NCBI RefSeq assembly: GCF_001931485.1
Contig: NZ_MSDV01000075.1
Span: forward strand, 1 to 64,000
Reading direction: 5' to 3'
DNA: 64,000 nt
Origin: Burkholderia sp. SRS-W-2-2016
GTDB lineage: Bacteria; Pseudomonadota; Gammaproteobacteria; Burkholderiales; Burkholderiaceae
Below are positions 20,301 to 28,354 of the stretch, one piece after another. Positions within the stretch are counted from its first letter, which is position 1. Each line of letters starts with the position of its first letter. Made by a program: the position numbers and the translations under genes. The notes beneath the pieces were generated by a model. That model saw only the letters and a program-made list of their open reading frames with translations, made no database searches and was not told the DNA's origin.

Positions 20301-22777
20301 GCGACGCTGGTCGAGGTAGACGTCGACAACGTATCGATACCGGTGGACAGCGAGTTCATGCTGTCGGCGGTCGCGGTCGACAGGCTGCTCACCGACGTGC
20401 TGGTCGAGTCGATGCCGGTGGACAACGACGCGACGCTGGTCGACGTGGACGACGACAGGCCGTCGATCGCGGTCGACAGCGACACCGTGGTGGTCGAAGT
20501 CGACGTGGACAGGCTCGTGACGCTGTCGACGGTGTTGTCGATGCTGGTAGAAAGCGAAGCCACGCTCGTCGAGGTCGAGGTCGACAACGTATCGATACCG
20601 GTGGACAACGAGCTGACGTTCTCGGCGGTCGCGGTCGACAGGCTGCTCACCGACGTGCTGGTCGAGTCGATACCGGTCGAGAGCGACGCGACGCTCGTCG
20701 AGGTCGACGTCGACAACGTATCGATGCCGGTGGACAGCGAGCTGACGTTCTCGGCGGTCGCGGTCGACAGGCTGCTCACCGACGTGCTGGTCGAGTCGAT
20801 ACCGGTCGAGAGCGACGCGACGCTCGTCGAGGTCGACGTCGACAACGTATCGATGCCGGTGGACAGCGAGCTGACGTTCTCGGCGGTCGCGGTCGACAGG
20901 CTGCTCACCGACGTGCTGGTCGAGTCGATACCGGTCGAGAGCGAAGCGACGCTCGTCGAGGTGGACGTCGACAGGCCATCGATCGCGGTTGACAGCGATA
21001 CGGTAGTGGTCGAAGTCGACGTGGACAGACTCGTAACGCTGTCGACGGTGTTGTCGATGCTGGTAGAAAGCGAAGCCACGCTCGTCGAGGTCGACGTCGA
21101 CAACGTATCGATACCGGTGGACAGCGAGTTCATGCTGTCGGCGGTCGCGGTCGACAAGCTGCTGACCGACGTGCTGGTCGAGTCGATACCGGTGGACAAC
21201 GAAGCGACGCTGGTCGACGTCGAGGTCGACAGCGTATTGATGTCCGCGGACAGCGCGCTGACGCTACCAGCCGTCGTGGTCGACAGGCTGCTGATCGAAT
21301 CGGTGGCGTCGGCGATGCTGGTCGTCAGCGACGCGACGCTGGTCGAGGTGGAAGAGGACAACGTGTCGACACCCGTGGACAACGATGCGATGCCGGTCGA
21401 CAGGCTGCTGTTGCTGGTGCTCAACTGCGAAACCGTCACCGCGTCCGTCGCCGCGGAGCCGTCGGCGAGGTTCGTGATCCGGCGCAGATTGCCTGCGCTG
21501 CCCACCGACACTTCCGAAGTCGGCGCGGCCTGCGCGGTCATATAGCCGGTGCCGGTCGGCGCGCTCGCGCCGGTGGTGCTGCCGGCGCCGAGCGCCACGC
21601 TGCTGCCGTACTGCGCGTTCGCGCCGGTGCCGATCGCGATTGCGTCGGTCGTGTTGCTGTTTGCCGCCGAACCGAGTGCGATCGAGCCGTTCGACGAAGC
21701 CGTCGAATTCACGCCGAATGCGAGTGCGCCGTCGCCGTTCGCGACGGTCGCGCTACCGAGCGCCACCGCACCGTCGCCGGTCGCGGTTTCCGCGCGGCCG
21801 ATCGCGACCGCGCCGCCCGCGCCCGTGCTGGAGTTGGCGTTGGTAGCCGCCGAACCGATCGCGACGTTCTGACCGGTCGCGCCCGCGACCGAGCTGTCGC
21901 CCTGAGCGATCCCGTACGCGCCGAGCACCTGGGCCGAATGGCCGAGCGCGATACCCGAGGTCGCGCTGCTCGCCACCGACGACTGCGCGCCGAGCGCGAT
22001 CGCGTTGGACGATGTAGCGGCTGCCTGGGTGCCCATCGCGATCGAGTCGAGCGCGCTGGCGGTTGCGTAGGTGCCGAACGCGAACGAGCCCTGGCCCGAA
22101 GCGGTCGAGTTGATGCCGAGTGCGGTCGCACCGGCGCCGGACGCGACGGCGCCCCAGCCGAGTGCGGTCGAGCCGATACCGGTGGCCTGCGAGCCGCAGC
22201 CCGTTGCCAGCGAGTTCATACCGGTCGCCTTGGTGTTGCCGACGCCGTTCGGCGTAACCGCGTTACCCGGCGATACGTACACGTTGCCGAGGGTCTGCGC
22301 ACCCGTCCAGTTGTTGACACCGTTGGTCTGGCCGGTGCCTTTGTTCACCAGCTGGCCATAGCTCAACGCCGTGGTCTGCGCACCGAAACCGTACAGGCCG
22401 CCGGTAAAGCTGCCGTTGGTACCGTAAATCATCGAGGAGACGCTGGAGCTGCCGGCGGGGGACAACATCCCGCAGTCGATCGCGCCAGCCAGCGCGACGC
22501 CGTTAAAGCCCGCCGACACCGTGTTCTGGTAGGTATAGCTCGCGGTGCCGTCGGCCGCGGTCAGATAGCCGTTCGCCGACGCGAGACCCGCCGAGACCGG
22601 CTGGGATAGCATGGCGCCGAGCCCCAGGCCGGCGACCACAGCCATTGCGATTCGCGTGAGCGGACGACGCGCCTTGCGCTCGGAGCGGCTCGACTTGCCT
22701 TTGCTGGAGTCGAGTTCGCTGATTGCCACCCACGCGTTGAGCGCTTCGTTGTAAACCGTGCGGTAAGTTTTATTCAT
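17342..22777 (-). CDS. trimeric autotransporter adhesin (YadA/BpaA-like, type Vc)
   Basis: An 1811-residue outer-membrane adhesin. The N-terminus is an ESPR (MNKTYRTVYNEALNAWVAI) with a signal peptide ending near SQPVSAG. Residues about 180-440 hold YadA-head repeats (GSTALGWGAVASGAG-like) and a neck (RRITNLADGSAATDAVTVSQL). Residues about 450-1535 are a Ser/Thr-rich stalk built on SLSTGIDSTSTSVS. A second head and neck (SVAVGYNAQATADPTVAVG, then RRITNVAPGVNSTDAVNVGQL) precede the membrane anchor, the last 90 or so residues ending in a terminal Trp. It trimerises in the outer membrane and displays the stalk outward. The genes after it encode probable glycosyltransferases. Long open frames on the opposite strand of the stalk are artefacts of the repeats. 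Confidence 0.96.
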   Translation of the reverse strand: MNKTYRTVYNEALNAWVAISELDSSKGKSSRSERKARRPLTRIAMAVVAGLGLGAMLSQPVSAGLASANGYLTAADGTASYTYQNTVSAGFNGVALAGAIDCGMLSPAGSSSVSSMIYGTNGSFTGGLYGFGAQTTALSYGQLVNKGTGQTNGVNNWTGAQTLGNVYVSPGNAVTPNGVGNTKATGMNSLATGCGSQATGIGSTALGWGAVASGAGATALGINSTASGQGSFAFGTYATASALDSIAMGTQAAATSSNAIALGAQSSVASSATSGIALGHSAQVLGAYGIAQGDSSVAGATGQNVAIGSAATNANSSTGAGGAVAIGRAETATGDGAVALGSATVANGDGALAFGVNSTASSNGSIALGSAANSNTTDAIAIGTGANAQYGSSVALGAGSTTGASAPTGTGYMTAQAAPTSEVSVGSAGNLRRITNLADGSAATDAVTVSQLSTSNSSLSTGIASLSTGVDTLSSSTSTSVASLTTSIADATDSISSLSTTTAGSVSALSADINTLSTSTSTSVASLSTGIDSTSTSVSSLSTATADSMNSLSTGIDTLSTSTSTSVASLSTSIDNTVDSVTSLSTSTSTTTVSLSTAIDGLSTSTSTSVASLSTGIDSTSTSVSSLSTATAENVSSLSTGIDTLSTSTSTSVASLSTGIDSTSTSVSSLSTATAENVSSLSTGIDTLSTSTSTSVASLSTGIDSTSTSVSSLSTATAENVSSLSTGIDTLSTSTSTSVASLSTSIDNTVDSVTSLSTSTSTTTVSLSTAIDGLSSSTSTSVASLSTGIDSTSTSVSSLSTATADSMNSLSTGIDTLSTSTSTSVASLSTGIDSTSTSVSSLSTATAENVSSLSTGIDTLSGSTSTSVASLSTSIDNTVDSVTSLSTSTSTTTVSLSTAIDGLSTSTSTSVASLSTGIDSTSTSVSSLSTTTAENVSSLSTGIDTLSTSTSTSVASLSTGIDSTSTSVSSLSTATAENVSSLSTGIDSLSTSTSTSVASLSTSIDSTSTSVSSLSTATAESMTSLSTGIDTLSTSTSTSVASLSTGIDSTSTSVSSLSTATAENVSSLSTGIDTLSSSTSTSVASLSTGIDSTSTSVSSLSTATAEGMTSLSTGIDTLSSSTSTSVASLSTGIDSTSTSVSSLSTATAEGMNSLSTGIDTLSSSTSTSVASLSTGIDSTSTSVSSLSTATAESVSSLSTGIDSTSTSVSSLSTATADSLDTLSTGLSTTNDNLKTLSLSTSDSINMLSTGVASLSTGIYNLSTTVVTLSTSTSTSVSSLSTSVQNNTDNLVSLSTSTSTSTASLSTGLAETNENLTSLSTSTSTITASLSSGLAQTNDNLNSLSTSTSTSTASLSTGLAETQDNLTSLSTSTSTITASLSSGLDATNTNLNSLSTSTAEGLGSLSTGLLDTNTNLTSLSTSTSTITASLSTGLAETNDNLTSLSTSTANGLSSLSTGLSNTNNSLASLSTSMSEANTGVSTLQTTVDDLSASTSTGIASLSTSTSTGIASLSTSTSTGFASLSTSVSSLSTTVSAVTPLVEMVQTANAKGDSFSGTLLGGMNTNGSVQTQGGTGQTITNVNAAACTSANGVDATASGLCATADGNGSTAYGSNAQATAANTTAVGFRASATYEGSVAVGYNAQATADPTVAVGANSLAGGNNSVAVGASASATGNNSVALGAGSMATEDNTVSIGSSGNERRITNVAPGVNSTDAVNVGQLNNALGSVNNQINDVARNAYSGVAAATALAMIPEVDPGRTLSIGVGAATYNGYQAMAIGGTARITQNIKMKAGVGISGASTAVGVGASYQW
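18170..21430 (-). repeat. 129-bp (43-residue) tandem repeats in the adhesin stalk
   Basis: The unit reads as blocks of 18, 14 and 11 residues, each beginning SLST, and can be read as 7+11+7+7+11, i.e. mixed heptads and hendecads expected of a trimeric coiled coil. Successive copies around 19381 and 19510 are exactly 129 bases apart and almost identical. Higher-order blocks containing TTTVSLSTAIDG recur near 20040, 20440 and 20960. The array should be prone to copy-number change by recombination. Confidence 0.9.
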
Positions 22778-23294
22778 GCTACAGACCCCTAAGTGCCGAG
22801 AAATCGACAGGCGACGCTGCGCAAGGGGGCAACGGCCTGGTTAATTGGTTCGACGCGGGCTGTCAGCACGCTGCGTCGTTCGCTTCGGATTAATCAGAAG
22901 CTTCGACGCCATAATCTCAATAAAGTAAAACGCTCCATATATGACCCGTACTAATCCGAAATGCCGCCGCTAGTACCGGTACTAATAGGACTTTTCCTAT
23001 CGTCAAGAATTTATAAATCGGTATGGAAACGCGAAATCTTCGGGTGAAAATTTGCTGAATGGACTTGAGCTGAACAGTCGATCGCGCCTCGTACTATCGG
23101 ACGATTAGGCCTTTTTTATGGGCATGAACGGTGCAACGCGAGATCGGCGCGACTGACTTTTCGGGGACTTCTATTAGTCTCTCCGGCACCTCTCCCCGCT
23201 CTTCTTTATCCACCTTTCAAAACTTAAACGAAAATTAAAATTTCCTCTTTCGAGACGACTACCCATTCTATAAATCTGACGATTAAAGCTAATA
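22778..23294 (-). promoter_or_regulatory. AT-rich upstream region of the trimeric adhesin
   Basis: No gene seen. At 22971-23000 two inverted repeats abut: the perfect 14-bp palindrome TAGTACCGGTACTA and ATAGGA-CTTT-TCCTAT. GTACTAAT recurs at 22948 and 22980. A related TTAGGCCTTTTTTA lies near 23105. The low GC against the flanking genes suggests a promoter and possible H-NS-type silencing region. Confidence 0.55.
22971..23000. promoter_or_regulatory. double palindrome, candidate response-regulator operator
   Basis: TAGTACCGGTACTA (22971-22984) is directly followed by ATAGGACTTTTCCTAT (22985-23000). The second matches 11 of 14 positions of the RcsAB box TAAGAATATTCCTA and has the TTTCCTA heptad recognised by BvgA-type regulators. 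It lies about 200 bases upstream of the adhesin start. An RcsB/BvgA-like regulator is encoded at 46308. Confidence 0.5.
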
Positions 23295-23326
23295 AAAAAG
23301 CCCCACAGTCGCCTGTGGGGCTTTTT
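23295..23326 (-). terminator. intrinsic terminator after the GH28 gene (usable on both strands)
   Basis: The stem AGCCCCACAG / CTGTGGGGCT with a 4-base loop is flanked by runs of A on the left and T on the right. Read on the minus strand it ends in CTTTTTTATT, the expected tract for the gene ending at 23392. Confidence 0.92.
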
Positions 23327-23391
23327 GCTTTCCGCTTCCTGCCGGACCCGCCGCCACAAGCCGCGAGTCCGCTACCGTTACAACGCCACGC

Positions 23392-26049
23392 TTACTTCAC
23401 GTTCGGGAACACCGGCCAAGAAGCAGCCTGGTCGCACAGTTGCAGCTTCGCATTCTGCGCGACGATCGTCGCCGCCGGATTCGCGTCGCTTGCCGCGCCC
23501 GCGTCGTCGCTGCCGTTCACCGTCAGGTTCAGCGTGTTGGTCGGGCTCGTGTACTTGCCCGCGCCGCTCGACGTGTTGGTCAGGATGCCGCCCGAACCGT
23601 GTGCGAACGATTGACCGATCAGGCTCACGTTCGCGCCGAGATTCAGCGTGGCGTTAGCGCCCTTCGACTGCGTCGAGCCGTCGAGCGCACCGATGTTGAC
23701 GACCGGCTTGCTCAGGTTCGAGATACCCAGCACGACATCGTTGTCCGCGACCACGTTATCCAGGTTCAGCTGGATCACGCTCTGCGTGTTGGCGTAAGCG
23801 GTGTCGGCATGCAGACCGCGGAAGGTCAGGTTGCCGCCGCCGTTCTTGCCCGCCGACTTGTTGGCCGGGATGTTCATCATGCGGATATTGCTCAGGTTGA
23901 TGTCGTGGAAGCTCGGCGGCAACCAGCCCAGACCCGTGTACGTGTCCGGGTCGGCACTCGGGCCCGTGTAGTACATGTCGAACACGAGGAAGTCCTTCAC
24001 CCCACGCATACAGGCGCCGTCGTAGTAAATGTTGCTGACGTCGCCGCCGCGCGCCTGGCCGCTCTTGATGCGCAGACCCACGATACCCATGTCCGTCGAC
24101 GAAGTGCTGCCGTCGTAGACGTTGTCGAAGTAGTTGTCGTAGAAGTGAATGTTTCGCACACCTGCATTGGTCGGGCTGCCGATCGACAGACCGTGGCCGT
24201 TGTAGTTGTGGTTGTGCGCGACCGTGATGCCGTAGGTACGGTTCGACGACACGCCGCGATTACCGTCGATGCCCCACGCCATGTTGGCCGGGTCCGAACC
24301 GTTCTGCGCACCGTGCGTCGCGGCCGGGCGCGGATCCATCAGACCGCCCTTGAACGCGACGTTATCGTCCGACGGGCTCAGGAAGTTGTAGACGATCGCG
24401 ACGTTCTTCACGTAGCCGTCGAAGTACACCTGCCCCGACGAGGTCGTCGTGCTGCCGGTGCCGAGCGCCGCATGCTCCGGAGCCGACGCGACGCTCGGGT
24501 CGACGCCGTCGGTGTTCTTCACGCCGGTCGAGCTCGCGTCGATCGTCGCGCCCGTGTACAGACGCGAGTACGAACCGCTGACGCCGTCGAAGCCGTCGTT
24601 GTTCATGCCGACGCTCGCCTGGTTCGCCGCATCGGGCAGCAGCGGCGTGATGATCTTGATGCCCCACACGGTGAAGCCGTCCACGCCGTCCGCTTCGACG
24701 GTGAAGAACGTGCTGTTGCGCAGCGTGATCTGATACAGCGACAGGTTCTTCGACTGCTGCATCCAGAACATGCCCGGGTTGCCCTGGAAGCTGTACGGGC
24801 CGCCGCCGATGTCTTTATTGCCGTGGTACGAGATGTCCCACCAGCTCGCCGGCACCCAGCGCGCGCAACCGGTCGTGCTGGCGTTACAGCCGCCGCCGGT
24901 AACCGCGTAGCCCTGCGGCACGCTGGTCGCCTGACGGTTCACCACATAGGCGACCGCCGGGGTGGTCAGCGTGGTCTTGCCCATCGCGGTCACCACGTCG
25001 CAAGCGGTGCCTTCCGGCGCCAGCGTGCCCGCGCGGTAAGCGGCGATCGTGTTCGTGCAGCTGAACTTCGGCGTGGTCACGCCGCTGATGTTGTTGCCCG
25101 AATACGTGAACGCCTCGGTCACGCCGGTCGCCCAGCGGATCATCGGGTAGTTCGCCGACGAGCTGATCAGCGGCATGTAACCACGCGCGTCGATCGAGCC
25201 ATTGCCCATCAGCGACGTATTGACCGTGTGGTTGCCGCGAATCAGCGCGTAGCAGTTCTGCATCCCGCTGGTGCCGGCGATCGTCGCGGTGCCCGCATTG
25301 AGCGTGCCGCTCGGCGCCGGCAGCCCGTTCGGGTTGTTGATCGCCGCGCCGCAGGTGATCGCGTTCGGGCGGTCCTGCGCGCTCTTGTCGTAGACCACCA
25401 CGTCGCGGCTCGCGAACAGCGTGACGCCGTCGTCGACCCACAGCGTGACGCCCGACGGCAGCACCAGCGGTCCGCTCAGGAACGCATTGCCGGCGCCGCC
25501 GCTGTTCTTGACCAGCCGCACCGCGAACTTGGTCGCCTTGTAGCTCGGGTTCGACAGCGTTTCGCTCGACGCGCCCGCGATATTGACCAGCGAATTGTTC
25601 GCGGCCTGCTGGGAAGCGGCGGCCTGCTGGTCGGCCTGGCTGATCTTCGCGCCGACTTCGGCGTCGACGGTCGCGCCGCACGCGTCGAGCGCGGCCTGGA
25701 TGCGCGCCTGGTCGGGGTTGTTCAACGCGGTGGTCGCGCCGCCGTAGGTGGCCGGCGTCGGGTCCGCGCTGACCGGCAGCGAACCGTCGGCGTTCTTGAC
25801 CAGCTTGTTGCTGGCCTCGAGGGTCGAGCAGACCTGGGTGTCCGACGGCAGCGCCGGCGAATCGGGCAGGTTGGTGTCGCCGGCATAACGGCCCGGCGTC
25901 CACACCGGTGTGGACGGCGAACTGGGGTTGCTGGGCGGCGTGCTGGAACCGCTATTCGAGCCGGAAACGCCATGACCGTCGCTGCAAGCGGCGACGGTCA
26001 GGACGAACAGGCCGAGTGCACAAAGCTCCCGGACTGAGCGCATCTTCAT
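23392..26049 (-). CDS. GH28 polygalacturonase-like lipoprotein
   Basis: An 885-residue glycoside hydrolase family 28-type protein that would cleave pectin-like galacturonans. The N-terminus MKMRSVRELCALGLFVLTVAAC is a lipobox signal, followed by a Ser/Pro linker (residues 23-55). The catalytic motifs of the parallel beta-helix are visible: NTDGVDP (Asp514), SDDN (Asp561/Asp562), NGHGLSIGS (His619) and RIK. The spacing between the first two motifs is longer than usual, about 47 residues, and an N-terminal region of about 200 residues has no assignment. A clear AAGGAGA Shine-Dalgarno precedes ATG 26049. It is monocistronic, with an intrinsic terminator downstream. Polyuronide breakdown at the cell surface would fit a plant-associated lifestyle. 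Confidence 0.92.
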   Translation of the reverse strand: MKMRSVRELCALGLFVLTVAACSDGHGVSGSNSGSSTPPSNPSSPSTPVWTPGRYAGDTNLPDSPALPSDTQVCSTLEASNKLVKNADGSLPVSADPTPATYGGATTALNNPDQARIQAALDACGATVDAEVGAKISQADQQAAASQQAANNSLVNIAGASSETLSNPSYKATKFAVRLVKNSGGAGNAFLSGPLVLPSGVTLWVDDGVTLFASRDVVVYDKSAQDRPNAITCGAAINNPNGLPAPSGTLNAGTATIAGTSGMQNCYALIRGNHTVNTSLMGNGSIDARGYMPLISSSANYPMIRWATGVTEAFTYSGNNISGVTTPKFSCTNTIAAYRAGTLAPEGTACDVVTAMGKTTLTTPAVAYVVNRQATSVPQGYAVTGGGCNASTTGCARWVPASWWDISYHGNKDIGGGPYSFQGNPGMFWMQQSKNLSLYQITLRNSTFFTVEADGVDGFTVWGIKIITPLLPDAANQASVGMNNDGFDGVSGSYSRLYTGATIDASSTGVKNTDGVDPSVASAPEHAALGTGSTTTSSGQVYFDGYVKNVAIVYNFLSPSDDNVAFKGGLMDPRPAATHGAQNGSDPANMAWGIDGNRGVSSNRTYGITVAHNHNYNGHGLSIGSPTNAGVRNIHFYDNYFDNVYDGSTSSTDMGIVGLRIKSGQARGGDVSNIYYDGACMRGVKDFLVFDMYYTGPSADPDTYTGLGWLPPSFHDINLSNIRMMNIPANKSAGKNGGGNLTFRGLHADTAYANTQSVIQLNLDNVVADNDVVLGISNLSKPVVNIGALDGSTQSKGANATLNLGANVSLIGQSFAHGSGGILTNTSSGAGKYTSPTNTLNLTVNGSDDAGAASDANPAATIVAQNAKLQLCDQAASWPVFPNVK

Positions 26050-26642
26050 AAGTCATCTCCTTGGGGGTGAATCCTGGGCAGGCTCGGTACGCTGCGCGCG
26101 CGTCGCGACGACGCTTGCGGGCGGTGCCGGAGCTGCCGAATGTTCAAAAATTGTTATAAGACATCGTATGAGATATCACGGGCTTATGCCCGCTCTGGCG
26201 GTCCGATCCGCAGCGCCGCTCTTTAGCGGCGCGGGCACTTATGACGACACGCCGGTCCCGCCACGGCCAGGCGCGGAAAAGTTGCGGCGCAACCCAAAGT
26301 CCTTATGCGGCATGGGTTTCCTCTCAAAATTATGATGTTGTTTTGGGTTCCAGCCCCACGGATCTCAGCGGCAATCCGCTCGGCGAGTCCTTCTGGGAAG
26401 TTGTTAGGCAACGACATAATTCATCGTACAACGTACGACGATGATGCTTCAGAGCGCCGCGTCGTTTCAATTACAGTAAACCCGACCTCCCATGTGTTAG
26501 CGCCTGCGATTTTCGTAAGGATGGCGAAAGGTCGTGTTTCGGCTCGCGACGCTCAAGCCGCCAGCGCACGCTCGGCTATCATGCAAACTTGCCGTCCGCA
26601 CCAGTCCGAATCCGCGCCCCCACCCATTACCGGGAACCCACC
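26050..26642. promoter_or_regulatory. divergent intergenic region between the GH28 and LysE genes
   Basis: No credible gene. The GH28-proximal part (26130-26180) is AT-rich with CATCGTA at 26162-26168. A second site at 26421-26444 is an inverted repeat with arms TCATCGT and ACGATGA, also containing CATCGTA. These could be operators for a uronate- or pectin-responsive repressor. No regulator of that type is adjacent. Confidence 0.35.
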
Positions 26643-27254
26643 TTGCAATCGATCAACCTCCTGCTCGCCCTTGCGGGCGTGCTGCTGCTCAGCGTCGCCA
26701 GCCCGGGACCGAATTTTCTGATCGTCACGTCGACCGCGATCGCGTCGCGCAGCGCCGGCGTAATGACCGGCCTGGGTCTGGCCGCCGCGTCCGGCACCTG
26801 GGCGTTGATCGCGATCGCGGGACTGGGCCTGATCGTCGCGCACGTCGCGTGGCTCGGCACGCTGCTGCGGGTGGCCGGCGCGCTCTATCTGATCTGGCTG
26901 GGCATCAGGATGATCGCCGGCGCGCGGCGACCGTTATCGGCCGCCGTCACGGCCAGCGCCTCCGGCTGGGCCGCTACGAAGAAGGGCTACGTGGTCAGCA
27001 TGACGAACCCGAAATCCGTCGCGTTCTACGGCAGCATTTTTGCGTTGATGGTGCCCCCGCACGCGCCGTTGTGGCTGAACATCGCGGTGGTCGCGATGTC
27101 GATCGGCATCTCGGCCGCGTGGTACTGCGCGATGGCGCTGCTCGCGTCGCATCCGGCGGTTCAGCGCACGCTGATTCGCCGCAAAGCCGCGCTCGATACG
27201 GCGGCCGGCGTGCTGTTGGTGGGATTGGGCGGGCGCTTGCTGGCGGGCCGCTGA
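26643..27254 (+). CDS. LysE/RhtB family amino-acid exporter
   Basis: A 203-residue inner-membrane exporter with the typical N-terminal helix and motif LLLALAGVLLLSVASPGPNFLIVTSTA (the SPGPNFL core) and about six hydrophobic segments. MTNPKSVAFYGSIFALMVP is the conserved mid-protein NPK block. I chose the TTG at 26643, giving MQSINLL, because family members begin there; a second TTG at 26589 would add a non-hydrophobic leader. Substrates of the family are amino acids and homoserine lactones; the specific one is unknown. It lies upstream of a LysR regulator on the same strand, so the two may be functionally linked. Confidence 0.88.
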   Translation: MQSINLLLALAGVLLLSVASPGPNFLIVTSTAIASRSAGVMTGLGLAAASGTWALIAIAGLGLIVAHVAWLGTLLRVAGALYLIWLGIRMIAGARRPLSAAVTASASGWAATKKGYVVSMTNPKSVAFYGSIFALMVPPHAPLWLNIAVVAMSIGISAAWYCAMALLASHPAVQRTLIRRKAALDTAAGVLLVGLGGRLLAGR

Positions 27255-27285
27255 CAGCGACGCGCGCGTCCAGGTCTTTATCCAT

Positions 27286-27333
27286 TGCCACTGCCACTGC
27301 CACTGCCACTGCCACTGCCACTGCCACTGCCAC
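27286..27333. repeat. hexanucleotide microsatellite, eight TGCCAC units
   Basis: Eight perfect tandem TGCCAC copies end 16 bases before the LysR start codon. Because the unit is 6 bp, slippage would change promoter or ribosome-site spacing rather than reading frame. Confidence 0.95.
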
Positions 27334-27349
27334 TGAACAAGCTCTCACC

Positions 27350-28231
27350 ATGCGCATCCCACCGGTCAAATCGATCATCGCGTTCGAAAGCGTGGCGAGA
27401 ACCAAAAGCGTGAACGGCGCCGCCGACGAACTCGGGCTGACCGCGTCGGCGGTCAGCCACCAGATCAGCAATCTCGAATCGATCATCGGCCAGCCTCTGT
27501 TTCGTCGCTCCGGCCGGGGCCTCGTGTTGACGCCCACCGGCGAGCGCTACCTCGCGGACGTGACGGGTTCGCTCGCCGATCTGAGCCGCGCAACCGAGCG
27601 CGCGTCGAGTCGCGCCGACGTCGATATCCTGCGCGTGCATTCGAGCCCGAGCTTCGGGCTGATGTGGCTGCTGCCGCGGCTGGCGTCGTTTCAGGAGGCG
27701 AACGACGATATCCAGTTGAATGTGTCGTGTTCATACGAAAACGTGTCGTTCACGAACGGCTTCTACGACATCGACGTGCGCCACGGTTACGACAACTGGA
27801 ACAACCTGCAGGTCAAGACCGTGCGCGGCGAATTCATCGCGCCGCTTGCGTCGCCGCAATACCTGGAACGCCATCCGGTCAGAACGCCCGACGACCTGCT
27901 CGCGCACCGGCTGATCTATTCCGAGTCGCCGCTGGTGCAATGGAAGCAATGGTTCGGCCGCACCGGCGTGGCGGCCGCGCACAAGACCTTCGATTTCTCG
28001 TTCGACCGCTCGTACATGTCGCTGGAAACCGCGGCGCTCGGGCTCGGCATCGCGCTCGAAAGTCTGCTGCTCGCGTCCGTGAAAATCCGCGACGGCCTGC
28101 TGGTGCCCGTGTTCGACCACAGCCATGCGGTCGAAGTCGGCGCCCATCATCTGGTCTATCCGCCGCAAAACGCGACGCTGCCGCGCGTCGAGCGGTTTCT
28201 GGCGTGGATCGAGCGCGAGGCCGCCGGCTAG
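27350..28231 (+). CDS. LysR-type transcriptional regulator (GcvA-like)
   Basis: A 293-residue regulator. Residues 1-60 form the winged helix-turn-helix (SIIAFESVARTKSVNGAADELGLTASAVSHQISNLE); the rest is a two-lobed effector domain of GcvA type (SSPSFGLMWLLPRLASF, YDIDVRHG, DRSYMSLETAALGLGIALE). The same frame stays open upstream through the microsatellite, but ATG 27350 (MRIPPVK) is where the family starts. It lies directly upstream of the SDR/MFS/transketolase genes on the same strand and is the obvious candidate regulator of that catabolic set. The effector is unknown. Confidence 0.93.
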   Translation: MRIPPVKSIIAFESVARTKSVNGAADELGLTASAVSHQISNLESIIGQPLFRRSGRGLVLTPTGERYLADVTGSLADLSRATERASSRADVDILRVHSSPSFGLMWLLPRLASFQEANDDIQLNVSCSYENVSFTNGFYDIDVRHGYDNWNNLQVKTVRGEFIAPLASPQYLERHPVRTPDDLLAHRLIYSESPLVQWKQWFGRTGVAAAHKTFDFSFDRSYMSLETAALGLGIALESLLLASVKIRDGLLVPVFDHSHAVEVGAHHLVYPPQNATLPRVERFLAWIEREAAG

Positions 28232-28354
28232 CGCCGCGGAGCTCTCCCGCACGTCACCTGAATTTTTCTCACGCATGGTTGAACGTTTCCGCGTTGATGC
28301 GCGCGCCCCGGCAGTCGACACTCTGGGCACCAATCAACACACAGGAGACAAGCA

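Noticed and set aside
18170..21430. A CRISPR-like reading of the regular stalk repeats
   Set aside because: There are no unique spacers, the repeats are in frame and coding, and no cas gene is nearby.
18773..21545. Very long plus-strand open frames (up to 846 residues) opposite the adhesin stalk
   Set aside because: They arise because the 129-bp repeats lack stops in several frames. The products are monotonous Val/Asp/Glu or Arg/Gly repeats without domains or ribosome sites.
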